NCBI GenBank assembly: GCA_963573315.1
Contig: OY752152.1
Span: forward strand, 744,001 to 808,000
Direction of reading: 5' to 3'
DNA: 64,000 nt
From: Entomortierella parvispora
Taxonomy: Eukaryota > Mortierellomycota > Mortierellomycetes > Mortierellales > Mortierellaceae
Each line of letters opens with the position of its first letter. Position 1 is the stretch's first letter. The translations under genes were made by a program, and so were the position numbers. The notes below the pieces were generated by a model, which saw only the letters and a list, made by a program, of their open reading frames with translations, was not told where the DNA came from and did no database searches. Shown in pieces: positions 54,283-64,000 of the stretch.

Positions 54283-57200
54283 TTAGAAGACAGAGAGCAC
54301 AAATGGACGCTCTCCCTGCTTGGCCTCAAGCTTACTGCTCTCAGAAATGGAATCACCGACGGCCATACGAATACGCTCAGGTGTCGCAGGCAACGACAAT
54401 GAGAACGATCCAGGGTGGCCGTTCTCCTGACGGGCATACCACAGGGCGTTGCGGATAGCAAAGTAAACTGAAGTACCCAAGAACAATGGAGGCTCACCAA
54501 CACCCTTAGACTTGTAGACAGTCTTGACAGACTCGTGCGTCACGTCCTCAAAGAATGAAATGTTGAACTCTTGAGGAATGCACTGGAATCCTGGGATCTT
54601 GTAGTTTCCAGGTCCCTGTGTGAAGAGGCGACCGTTAGGGAAGTAGAGCGACTCCTCGGTAGTGGACCAACCCATACCCTGGATGAAGGCTCCCTCAATC
54701 TGACCAATATCGATGGAGGGGTTAATAGACCGTCCAAGATCCATGTTGACATCTGACCGGATGACAGTGTGAGTTCCGGTCAACAGATCCACCTCAACCT
54801 CCGAAACAGCAGCTCCCATGGTGAAATAGAAGAAGAGCTGACCCTTGTTCTCGCCCCATTTGTAGCCGAGATCTGGCACCTTGTAGAATCCATTGGCTGA
54901 CAAGTTGACACGGTCAAAGTAGGCATGATGAACAATCTCCTTCCAGGCGAGACCCTTGGCGCGGTAGGGCTCCAAACGCTCATTGATCTGGTCACAAGCG
55001 TTCTTGACAGCCATACCGTTCATATCGGAGGAGGCGGAGGCAGCAGTAGGCGAGGCGTTGGCAACCTTGTCAGTTGAGGTCTCGACAATGTGAATCATAT
55101 CCATAGGGATCTGAAGACCCTCAGCGCAGACCTGGATCATCTTGGTATGCAGACCCTGACCCATCTCTACACCGCCATGGGATAAGAGAACCGATCCATC
55201 GTGGTAGATGTGCAACATGGCGCCGGCCTGGTTGAGATGCAACGCAGTGAATGAGATTCCATACTTGGTAGGGATAAGGGCCATACCGCGCTTGCGCCAT
55301 TTGGACTGCTTGTTAAACTCCTCAACAGCGGCCTTGCGGGCATCAAAGTTCGACTTCTCCTTGAGCTGGAAGTAACCCTTGGGCAAATGCCAGTCCTTGA
55401 GCTCCTGATTGAAATGGGTCAACTGTCCCTCCTTGTAGAAGTTCATCTCACGGAACTCCTCCTGAGTCAAGCCAATGCGTTCCGCAATCTCGGTCATGTA
55501 AGTTTCCGCAATCACATTGGCCTGGGGTCCACCGAAACCACGGAAGGCCGTGTTGGAGTGAATGTTGGTGCGGCAGCATCTTCCGACTGCGCGAACATTG
55601 GGGATGTAATAGACGTTGTCGATGTGTCCCAAAGCACGCTCCATGACGGCGACAGAGAGATCAGAAGACCAACCAGCGTTCAAGTAAAGCTCGGTATCCA
55701 AGGCAACCAACTTGTTGTTCTCATCCAGGCCGACCTTCCACTTGCCCATGAAGGGGTTACGCTGACCAGAGATGGTCATATCCTCGTTACGATCCAACAT
55801 GCAGCGGATAGGCTTCTTTTGATGGTAGGAAGCAATTGACATAATACAGGACAAGGGGATAGTACGAGATTCCTTGCCACCAAATCCACCTCCAAGACGC
55901 TTGACCTTACAAGAGACCTTGTTGGCAGAAATACCGAGGACCGAGGATACAACAGCCTGGGTTTCGTTGGCGTTCTGAGTAGAGGCATAGATCTCAAACT
56001 CGCTCTCGCCCTTGTAGTTGACCAAAACGGCCTGGGTCTCGAGATAGAATTGCTCCTGTCCACCAAGGCGAGTCTGGCCCTCAAAGATCTTGGCGCAGTT
56101 TGCAAATGCAGCATCAACATCACCCTTGACGATTGACTTGACCAAAGGAATGTAAGAGTCCGCGGCAATGGCCTCATCGATTGTGACAACATGAGGGAGA
56201 TCAATATACTCGATCTTGACCTTACGAGCAGCCTCCTGAGCAATGACCTGGGTATCGGCGACGATCACACCAATGATCTGGCCAACACAGTGGACTTCCT
56301 CAGAGGCAAAGATCTCCTCGTCATCAAACATGGCAGCACCCCAGACATTGTTGCCGGGAACATCCTTGTGTCCATAGTAGGCCTTGACGCCGGGATGAGC
56401 CAAGGCAGCGCTGGTATCGATGCTCACAATCTTGGCGTGAGCGCGAGAGGAGAGGACCATAGCACCGTAAAGCTCGTTGTGGAGCTTGGGCATATCGTCA
56501 GTATAGATGGCTTCGCCAGTCACCTGCTTCATGGCAGCTACGTGGGCAACACTCTTGGAAACAATCTCAGTGGTCGAGTTTTGGATTGTACCCTTGTCGC
56601 TCTGCGCACCGAAGGAGAGATCACGGTGGATCTCCTGGGTCATCAAGCTCAAGTCACCGTTATCGTTCTGGACATCGAGCTTCTTCTGTTCAATGACATC
56701 CCACCAGAAGCGAACAAAGAAAGACTTGGCCAACGTACGACGGTACTCGGGCATACCACCGGGAGTGGACACTTCCATAGGGAAATCCTGGTCCATGGCT
56801 TTCAAAGCACCATCAAGAACCTCCTGGTCACCCCAGACCTTGCCTTGCAAGAAAGCCGAAGCTCTCTTGGCCTGGCAGGTAAAGGCGCTCATACCACCAT
56901 AACCGATTCCAGTTTCAATAACGGTGTTGTCCTCTGCAAGACGAACACGAATAGCGGCCGTGACAATGGCGATATCATCATCCTTTCTCTTGGCCTGCTT
57001 GAACGAGCGAATGTACTCGCCAGGACGGGTCAGGGGAATGTGGATCTCGGTCAAAATATCGGTGGCAGGGTTCAACGCGGTCTTGCGGTATCCAAGGAAG
57101 AACTCGGTAGCGGGCACAATACGAGCAGTCGAGTCCACAGACTGCTCCGAAGACAAGATGCTGAAGGTCGAGTTGGAGGCGACAAAGACTGGATTCAAAT

Positions 57201-58777
57201 CCGAAATGGGCGAGGCAGTGGCAATGTTTCCGGCAACAGAGGCAGCGTTACGGATCTGGTTACCAGCAAAGTACTTGATGTTGGCAAGGAAGGCGCGGAG
57301 GACATGGGCCTCGTTCTCTGAGACAGTCTCAATGGCCTCCTTGAGAGCCTTCTGGAAGTTGGCCACGGTAACATTGGCGCCGATGGTGATACCCTCGGGC
57401 GTGATGCTGATTCCCTGAAGCTCGCTCACATCATGGAGGTATACGAAGGGAGAATACTCCATGTACTTGAATTTGGTCTCGACTCCGACCTCGGTGTTTC
57501 CTCCAATGAACTTGGCCTGTGGGTAAGCTGCCTTGATCTGCAGAACCTGGGCAAGGGTAGTAGGACGGAACCACTGGGCTTTGCGACCCTGGAAGTGCAA
57601 GGGCTCGGCTGTCTTCTTCATCAGCCTGGGGGGGAAAATGAGCTCCTGGGTGGGGTCGTACGCCTTGAAGAGGACCGAGGGGAAACGGACAGAGCTCTCT
57701 TGGGGGATGGTCGAAGGCAGCTCGGGCTTGTCATCTTTGCAGCAACCACCGTCAGCTCCGGCACCTCCACAGCATCCTCCGGCCTTCTTGGCAGAGGGGG
57801 CAGCAAAGGACTTTGCAGCATCAAGAATAGGGCGGTATCCAGTGCAGCGGCACAAGTTTCCATCAAAGGACTCTTCAACTTCGTGCTCGGAGGGGGTGGA
57901 GTTGTTGCGGAGGAGAGCATAAAGCGACATGGCGATACCGGGCGTGCAGAAACCACACTGGGAACTATACTCGAAAGGAACATTAAGGTGGGTCAGTCCA
58001 ATGCAAAGTAGACAGATCGTGGGCAGATACTCTGACAAAGATCGTCGAATGCTTACCCGTAGCAGAGAGCAATGCGCTCTTGGACTGGATGAGGGTTCTT
58101 GTGGTCACCAAGACCCTCGATGGTAATAACATGCTTGCCATCGACGGAGCAGAGGGGGGTCAAGCAGGCGTTGACGTTGAGGTGCCTAGAGACATAGGGG
58201 GGAGAGGAATCATCAGTAAGAACGTACTGCAGATCGAGCAGAGAGACGGACAACAACCACAGCAGCAGAACAAAGGCACTCACTTGATGTGCTGCGTCGT
58301 CTTGTCGAAAGAGGAAACCATCACCGTGCAGGCACCTATTGAAGACAGAGAGGAGAGGTTCAAGCCAGCATCAGCCTTGCGTTCATTCATTGTTCGGTTT
58401 CGGTCCTGGCCAATGTAATCGTTGCCACGGACTACGGTTCCATCGAGTGATGCCTCGGAGAATTGAATTGACTCAGGGCACAAAATGAGGATGCTCATCG
58501 CTTGAAGTCGACTCGTGCACGCACTTTCCATCACAAGTTCCCATTTACTCAGACTCGACCCTTTTACAATCTCTTCTAGCCTGACATTGACGGTACGGTT
58601 CTGTTACTTACCACAGCCACCTTCGGCGCATCCAAGTTTGGATCCGGTGAGTCCGATGGAACGGACATACTGGAGGAGGGTTGTGTCTGGATCGGGGTTA
58701 TTGAGAATGATCTCGGTTCCGTTCAAATAAAAGTGGAGCTTTGTGGAGAAGCCAGAGAGGTCAAGAGCAGGGGACAT
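54283..58777 (-). CDS. XDH: xanthine dehydrogenase
   Basis: Four exons (58777-58612, 58335-58284, 58185-58057, 57964-54283) give 1342 residues, the usual length. This molybdoenzyme oxidises hypoxanthine to xanthine and xanthine to urate in the cytosol, allowing growth on purines. In order: 2Fe-2S domain one with [12 protein letters not shown] and CTVMV and a second Cys set around QCGFCTPG and CRCTGYRP; a Gly/Cys-rich insert; the FAD domain with [12 protein letters not shown] and [20 protein letters not shown]; the molybdopterin domain with [17 protein letters not shown] and the catalytic glutamate in [11 protein letters not shown] at about residue 1273. All three introns lie in the first 120 codons. 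The Phe/Arg residues around the substrate pocket of XDH ([10 protein letters not shown]) are kept. Aldehyde oxidase is less likely since the pocket and NAD-binding features resemble XDH, but I cannot exclude it by eye. Confidence 0.93.
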
Positions 58778-60310
58778 TGTGAAAGAATACGAAGAAGAGG
58801 TAGTAGGAAGGGAGAAGAGAAGACGCTCGGGGTAAAAACAAGAGAAGGAAGGGAAGGAGGTGTAGGGGTCGTTGAGTAGGGTGACACCGAAGAGGGTATA
58901 ATGGAAGGAGAGAGGGGAGTAGGGGAGTAGGGGAGTAGATGCTAAATACAACAGAAGGGGTTGTCCAAAGAGAGTGTGGGAGGACTGAAGAGAAGAGAAG
59001 GGAGGGTGAAGGTTGAGTGAAGAAGTAAAGAAGAGACAGGAGAAGAAAAGAGGGAAGGAAGGAGGAAAGGCCGCTGATCGCAGGGTTGTGTTATATAAGA
59101 AGAAAAGAAGAGAAGAGAAAAAAGAAAAAGTGGATGCACACGGGCAGAAGGAGGACGGGCACCCGCACACCCCACCATCTGACCCGCACACCCACAGGCC
59201 TCCCACCTTCATCTGTACATGTATTCCCCCTTGCGCGGTTCGACCAGTCAGGAATGCGAGGAAGGAAGAGGCAGAAAGTGTAAAGAGAGTTTTCCGAGGG
59301 TTGACAGCGCTGCTGCTCAGCAGCAGGCGTGAAGGAAGAGAGAGAGCAAAAGTGGATGGTGCAGGAGCGAGGGCTCGAGTGTGGGGAAGCACGGCGAGTG
59401 GTTCGTTGCACGCTGTGGAACCAGCTGAAATTGAACCCACTTTTTCGTAGTTGAGTGACCGACCGACCAACCGACCAAGGGACCTGATCTGCTGACTGCA
59501 TCACCACCACCAGTACCAGCATCTTTGCTCTCTGTGAGACCCTCTTTCGCTCCTGCTCCTGGCTGCAGCTATTCTATTGCTTATTGTTGCTATTGTTCTT
59601 TTTCATGGTGCCGTCACTAATGTCGCTGTTACTATCATTGTCGCCATGCCCTTCGCCGCTCCTTCCTCCCTCCCTTCCTTCCTTCCTTCCTTCATCTCAC
59701 CTCCTTTGCCTTCCTGTTCACTTCCCTTCTTTACCTCACTTAGCTGCAAGCGGCTGCGCGAAACACCGCAATTGTTTACCAGCAAGAAGACCCTGCTCTC
59801 CATCCAAGAGATCTGTCAGTAGCTCAATTGTTGCCACTTCGATGCTGCACCAACCCAACAAATAAACAACCGAGCGAGCACCTGAATAACAATAACAAAC
59901 GGAAGAGAGAGCCATGATCTCGGCATTTCCTCTTTTTGTATAAAAGGCAATGGGTTTCCCCCACCCCCGCCTCCGCCTTTTGGTCGTTTTCTTTGGCAGA
60001 ACCCAGTGAGAATATTGAATTCAAGAAGCCGAAAAAAAAAGCTGCTGCGAATGTAGCCTACAGCTTCCAATTATCGAAAATAAGGTTCCGAATTGTTACA
60101 CAAAGGTACCGAACGTCCGGCCACTTCCTTCTTTCTCAATGGCTCCAGCCCCGCATTCAAGTTCACATTTCCTGCCCTGAAAAACAACCGTCAAGTCGCT
60201 GTGCACACAAACAACCAATAATGAAGATCATCATGCCTCCTTGGTCAAACTGTCAACATGATGCTTGGTGAGCTGCATGGTGTTTTGATTGCACTATTTG
60301 TTTATGTCCG
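58778..60310. other. XDH upstream region and MHF1 3' side
   Basis: This 1.5 kb shows no supported gene. Positions 58790-59060 are GA-rich on the plus strand (CT-rich for XDH), and 59620-59720 is CT-rich on the plus strand. A TATA candidate lies at 59091-59098. Only short shadow frames occur. Confidence 0.5.
59091..59098 (-). promoter_or_regulatory. TATA box candidate upstream of XDH
   Basis: TTATATAA lies about 315 bases before the XDH start, just beyond a CT-rich leader-like tract, as in the permease promoter. Unconfirmed. Confidence 0.35.
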
Positions 60311-61638
60311 CTATTTCTTTCGTTTCCTGGCATCCCTAGCGTCCTTTGACCGTCGTGCCAATCGATCAGCATGCTGACCAATGATCCCATACTAGGAACA
60401 AAAAAATACGGGGATTATGGGTTAGATTTACCCACGTTGTAATGTTCACTTGCCACCTCGATCCAGATCTCAAACACCCCGCATTTAGGCGTCTGTATAT
60501 CAGTGGAAACAAGACAGTCGGGAAAAAAAAGGCGTAAAAAGAGCCAGTGGGCAAGAACTGGATCCTCTATTGTAAAAGCTCCCGATTGACCATTCAATAC
60601 TGATATCAAGATCCGGGATCCGTCCCGGTCGAAAAAGAACCCCAGGGATTGCACAAGAGATAACACCAATCGTCCCTTTTGTCCACAAAACGATGGCCGA
60701 GCCCATTGTTATGCAGTTTAATAGTCCATAGAGTTTGTATCTCAATTCCTTTGAAAAAGAAGTTAATCTTACCAGACTAGCATTTCTTCGTGAAGCCAGC
60801 TATCAAACAAGAGAAGAAAGGGCTCGTGTAAGCACAAGAGTTTAATGATAGGATGGGATGGCTTTTGACTTTCCCGAAGAATCTCGCAGCTATGCAGCAT
60901 CCTATAGAAATAGAGACGAACCTTGACATCATCCACGTTGATGGTGGACCTCTTCGCGTGCCTGTTGTTCCGAAAGGTAAAAAAGAAAAGAAAAAAAAAT
61001 CCTGTGAACGATTGACTCCATGATTCGTCTCCAGTTACAAAAACAGTGGGGGGGCCGGGCCGCATTTCCCCTCTTGCTGTTCCATTGACCCTGTTCTCTT
61101 CCTCCCACTTTTGTCGCCAGCATTGTATTACCTCGCAAAAAGTTCCAAATCTCTTCCCAGTGTCTCTATCAGAGCAAAGAAGCCACGTGGCCATTCTGTC
61201 AGTCTCGGAGTCAACCTTCCATTCTCGGCCAGAGCATAGACTCGAGGCACATAGACAAGCGAGTTGGTAGCATTCTCACTTCCTCCGAGTAGTACCTGCT
61301 TGATTAAACACAATCTCTGCAAGCGACGCCACGAGCTGAGGTGTTATGACAACGTTCAGGTCGGCCTCTAAATGATGCAATACGCGAATATGTGAGCGAG
61401 CCTTCCCCATATGAATCAAATTCTTGATCATCCTGACTGTATGCCCGGTGAGCTCTGCCGCATACTTTGGTTCTCGCATATCTCTCCAACCATGAACCAG
61501 ATTGCGGCCTTGAGTCTCTACGCGTCCGAAATGGGTGGCAACGACAGAATTAATCTTTGGTTAATTGTTCCCAATCAAGTAAAAGACTACGTTAAAATAA
61601 AAACATACTTCTCGTGGTCCTTCCTCTGTGTCACTCAT
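60311..61638 (-). CDS. MHF1: histone-fold protein MHF1 (CENP-S)
   Basis: Seven small exons fit one frame: 61638-61609, 61517-61466, 61367-61296, 61165-61132, 60961-60922, 60799-60773 and 60391-60311, for 111 residues. The chain reads like CENP-S along its length: RLKAAIWFMVGEICENQ (helix 1), DLNVVITPQLVASLAEIVFNQ, then TLGRDLELFARHAKRSTINVDDVK and LASRRNASL, ending with a basic tail (RLARRSKDARDARKRKK). MHF1 pairs with MHF2/CENP-X to form a tetramer that binds DNA, stimulates the FANCM/Mph1/Fml1 helicase at stalled forks, and joins the CENP-T-W-S-X complex at kinetochores. Every splice site is GT-AG and phase-matched, which is strong evidence even though each exon is too short to find alone. 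The last intron is 381 bases. Confidence 0.9.
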
Positions 61639-61726
61639 CCTGGCATGGGTAAGAAATGAAAAGGGCAGTGAAAGTACAGCCATGCAATGTCCCATTTCTT
61701 TGGCCTTTGGCCATTGCCAAGCTGGC

Positions 61727-61734
61727 CACGTGAT
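61727..61734. promoter_or_regulatory. CACGTGAT element, MHF1 side
   Basis: CACGTGAT lies about 90 bases upstream of the MHF1 start and 40 bases from the tRNA 3' end. It matches a bHLH-type core and recurs in the same orientation 199 bases away. Confidence 0.3.
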
Positions 61735-61774
61735 TTCAAAAAAAAAAAAAACTCGAAAAAGCAGCAAAAAAGGA

Positions 61775-61869
61775 TTTCCCAGCCGAGGATCGAACTCGGG
61801 ATCTTTACGTGACTTTGGTATATTTTGAAAATATAAGCATAACGCCTTAACCGACTTGGCCACTGGGAA
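61775..61869 (-). tRNA. tRNA-Ile (anticodon UAU), with intron
   Basis: The minus strand folds as a tRNA: acceptor stem TTCCCAG / CTGGGAA with discriminator A, three-pair D stem GCC / GGC, anticodon stem TTATG / CGTAA with one G-U pair, five-base variable loop AGATC, and T arm CCGAG-TTCGATC-CTCGG. The loop positions 34-36 read TAT, so it decodes AUA isoleucine. A 21-base intron begins one base after the anticodon, as in eukaryotic nuclear tRNAs, and contains an ATATA stretch that can pair with the anticodon. T6 follows as the Pol III terminator. Without introns it has 73 nt plus CCA added later. Boxes A (TGGCCAAGTCGG-like) and B (GTTCGATCC) are present. Confidence 0.93.
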
Positions 61870-61925
61870 AAATTTCAAAGAGCCCGAGACAAAAATTGCC
61901 CTATATGCCTAACGATCGCACCGTA

Positions 61926-61933
61926 CACGTGAT
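61926..61933. promoter_or_regulatory. CACGTGAT element, uS13m side
   Basis: The second CACGTGAT copy lies 145 bases before the uS13m start, beyond the tRNA. With the copy at 61727 it brackets the tRNA gene. Confidence 0.3.
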
Positions 61934-62077
61934 CGCAGCCCATACGATTAAATTTATATCGGTGGCGTTTTCAAGCCCAAAAAGTCCCGGAGAACACCTT
62001 CATGCGACTCGATTGATCAAGACTGATTCCGTTCACCTTGGTCTTTCACTCCTCTGCTCTACTCTCCACCTACAACC

Positions 62078-62828
62078 ATGCTGCATCTTCTCGGAGTCAA
62101 CTTGCCCGATCAGAAGCTGGTGGTACGTTCCCAATGGCAGGACCCAACTGTCGGATCGGCTCTCAGGAACCTGACCACACCAACGAATGCAGGACAGGGG
62201 CAATCCAGGAACTGGCGATCGTTCAGGAACTCTACATGGATCACTTTGAATAGAGCGGAAACTCGACCTGCAGTCATCGGAACCACCAATGTTAATCGAA
62301 ATATTGAAAGTGGATGAATGACGGGATTTTAATCGCCCTCTAGAGAACCCTGCCCAAACTCGAGATCCCGTAACTCCTTTTCTCCGACGCCTCTTTTCTT
62401 ACCATGCTTTCTTTCGTTGTCTCTGTCTATCTCTGCTTCAGCAATACGCCCTCCCTCTTTTCTACGGCATTGGTCAAAAGACTTCGCTCAAGGTCTTGGC
62501 CACACTGTCGATTCACAAGTCATGCAAAATCGCCGACTTGTCAGAACCTCAGATCAACCAGCTGTCATCCCTGTTGTCGGATATGAAGATCGAGTCGGAT
62601 TTGCGCAAGGAGATTAGGGCCAACATTATGCACCATCGTTCCATTGGTTCCTATGTGGGCCGTCGCCATGCCATGGGATTGCCTGTTCGCGGTCAAAACA
62701 CGAGGAACAACGCGAAGACTGCTAAGCGATTGAACGGACGTTGGCTCAAGGCCGAGAAGAGAGAGTACTCTTCTTCAACAAGGTACCAACTTGATGGCAT
62801 CACCACAGGGCTCGGAACCGATCAGTGA
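62078..62828 (+). CDS. SWS2: mitochondrial ribosomal protein uS13m
   Basis: Two exons (62078-62122 and 62442-62828) give 143 residues. The start MLHLLGVNLPDQKLV is followed, across a 319-base intron, by YALPLFYGIGQKTSLKVLATL, which holds the conserved YGIG of bacterial-type S13, then KIADLSEPQINQL and LRKEIRANIMHHRSIGSYVGRRH, and the rRNA-binding GLPVRGQNTRNNAKTAKR. It is bacterial in style, so it belongs to the mitochondrial small subunit head, where S13 contacts tRNA and bridges to the large subunit. No separate long presequence is present; short N-termini are normal for this protein. The C-terminal tail after RLNGRWLKAEKR is extended and lineage-specific, so the exact stop could involve a further intron. 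Confidence 0.88.
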
Positions 62829-64000
62829 CATGTCTGGAGGGAGGATTTTTTTTTTCTGGTTGCTGAGACTAACCCCCTGTGTGCACGTTTTTCATTCTAC
62901 CTAGATCCGCCATCCCAGCCCCCGACTCGCCTTTCGCCAGCTTTTTCAACCGCTCCTGGTTTTAAAAGAAACCATCATTGTCTTTAGATTGTATTCCTAC
63001 CCTTGCTCCTCATAGATCTTCATCCCCTTGCAATATATTATATTTTTACCCCCTCGAAAATGCTATGCATACACCCTATCGATGGTTGTTCTGTAACACT
63101 CGCTACTTCTTTTAGATGATGGTCAAGTTTGACGAGTCTCTATTTTCAATCGACTAGTCGCAATATCTTGTCCAAGTTAGGCAAACTCTTGAGTTAACAA
63201 AGCTGAAATCGAGAGATGGAGTTCAATAGCCCTCGCTCTGTTCTTAGCCAATGGGCCAAACTGGCATTCACGCGGTCGATTCTTTTTGTTTCGTATTGTG
63301 TCCAAAATCATAACACAGCGTGATAACCCATGCACGCGTCTGTAGGATGCATTGGTGATCGTGTTCATGATGTGGAGAGCGCGAAAATGTCAATGTAGAT
63401 TTTTTGTGCCCTAGGCTTGAACAGCATCCATTGCAGCCCATCGCGTGCAGAGTAGCTAAATACATTCCTCAAAAGTCTCTTCCAACATTTTCTCTCAGCC
63501 TACCAGAAGCCTTTGCTATGAATAATGATGCCATTAACCTACCTCACAGGTTCCAGCAGCCTTCTTCAATGGACCGAGCTCTAGATCAGAGAATCCGAAG
63601 TTGGCAATGCCACTGAAGAGTAGAAAAAAAAATAGATTCACAGAGCGAATATTTTGTTCTGCGGCACATTCATTCCTCCAATTGAGACGCGATTTTTGAA
63701 GAGTGTGGATCGAGGAGTGTGGTAAGACGACGTGAAGAGACAGAATTATAGTTGCAGGCAGGTAAATGCGCTTTTTTACGAAGTGCGATTCTTAGAGTGA
63801 AAGTGGAAAGGAATCCATCCGTCTATGGGGGAGACCGCTTCAAGAGACAATCTGAGAGTCCAGACGTGTGATTCTGCCGCAGCGGTGCAGGAAACTGCTG
63901 TATTACCTTTAGTTCACATTTGACTTCTCTTCGATTGCACCCTTAGTTCTTGCTCAAGGTCCACTGTTGCAATTAATACAATGAGCAAGGGTAATCTCAG
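62829..64000. other. terminal intergenic region, no supported gene
   Basis: The final 1.2 kb has only short unrelated frames. T-rich sequence at 62848-62857 follows the uS13m stop. Nothing else is recognisable; a gene may start beyond the window. Confidence 0.5.

Noticed and set aside
56191-57321. 376-codon open frame opposite xanthine dehydrogenase
   Set aside because: It is the antisense of a strongly coding, codon-biased exon with no motif of its own.

Overview
This window is eukaryotic, from a filamentous fungus. It shows short GT-AG introns with CTAAC-type branch sites, pyrimidine-rich tracts before start codons, CAG/CAA-coded polyglutamine regulators, a divergent essential myosin light chain, SAGA subunit Ada1/Hfi1 and a fungal-type amino acid permease. 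A WRKY-like zinc finger, an F-box/LRR gene cluster and a decayed RecQ-like helicase point to an early-diverging lineage. My best guess is Mucoromycota, perhaps Mortierellaceae; that is an inference from gene content, not a proven placement.

Layout, left to right: a single-exon amino acid permease (2103-3737, +); a 125-residue unknown (6095-6472, -); a glutamine-rich GATA factor in two exons (7493-9758, -); a double-hotdog thioesterase-like protein (12966-14105, +); a three-exon regulator with a WRKY-like finger (16716-19436, +); a 109-codon small unknown (19943-20583, -) sharing a promoter with a Sel1-repeat protein (20906-21976, +); a RecQ-like helicase relic (22260-23180, -); a 1133-residue disordered protein (24008-27409, +); two tandem single-pass surface proteins (27551-29650 and 31532-33135, -); a ten-exon CBS-domain protein (34618-36948, -); a C2H2 zinc-finger protein with a very repetitive 5' region (40338-42259, +); an essential myosin light chain (42668-43884, -); divergent MRT4 (44482-45559, -) and HFI1/ADA1 (46149-47623, +); and an organelle-type RRM protein (47786-48319, +). 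Then comes an F-box cluster on the minus strand (fragment 48720-48890, intact 48896-50722, frameshifted 50853-52693, distinct shorter 52913-53899); xanthine dehydrogenase (54283-58777, -); the histone-fold protein MHF1/CENP-S in seven exons (60311-61638, -); an intron-containing tRNA-Ile(UAU) (61775-61869, -); and mitochondrial ribosomal protein uS13 (62078-62828, +).

There is no operon or secondary-metabolite cluster. Functional themes are regulation (GATA, WRKY-like, C2H2, SAGA, CBS), nitrogen use (permease, xanthine dehydrogenase), translation and ribosome assembly (MRT4, uS13m, tRNA), and genome maintenance (MHF1). Most genes look intact. Decay is confined to the helicase relic, the F-box cluster, and one small gene whose best splice model carries an in-frame TGA. 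Exon boundaries were derived by hand from splice consensus plus reading-frame continuity and have no transcript support.
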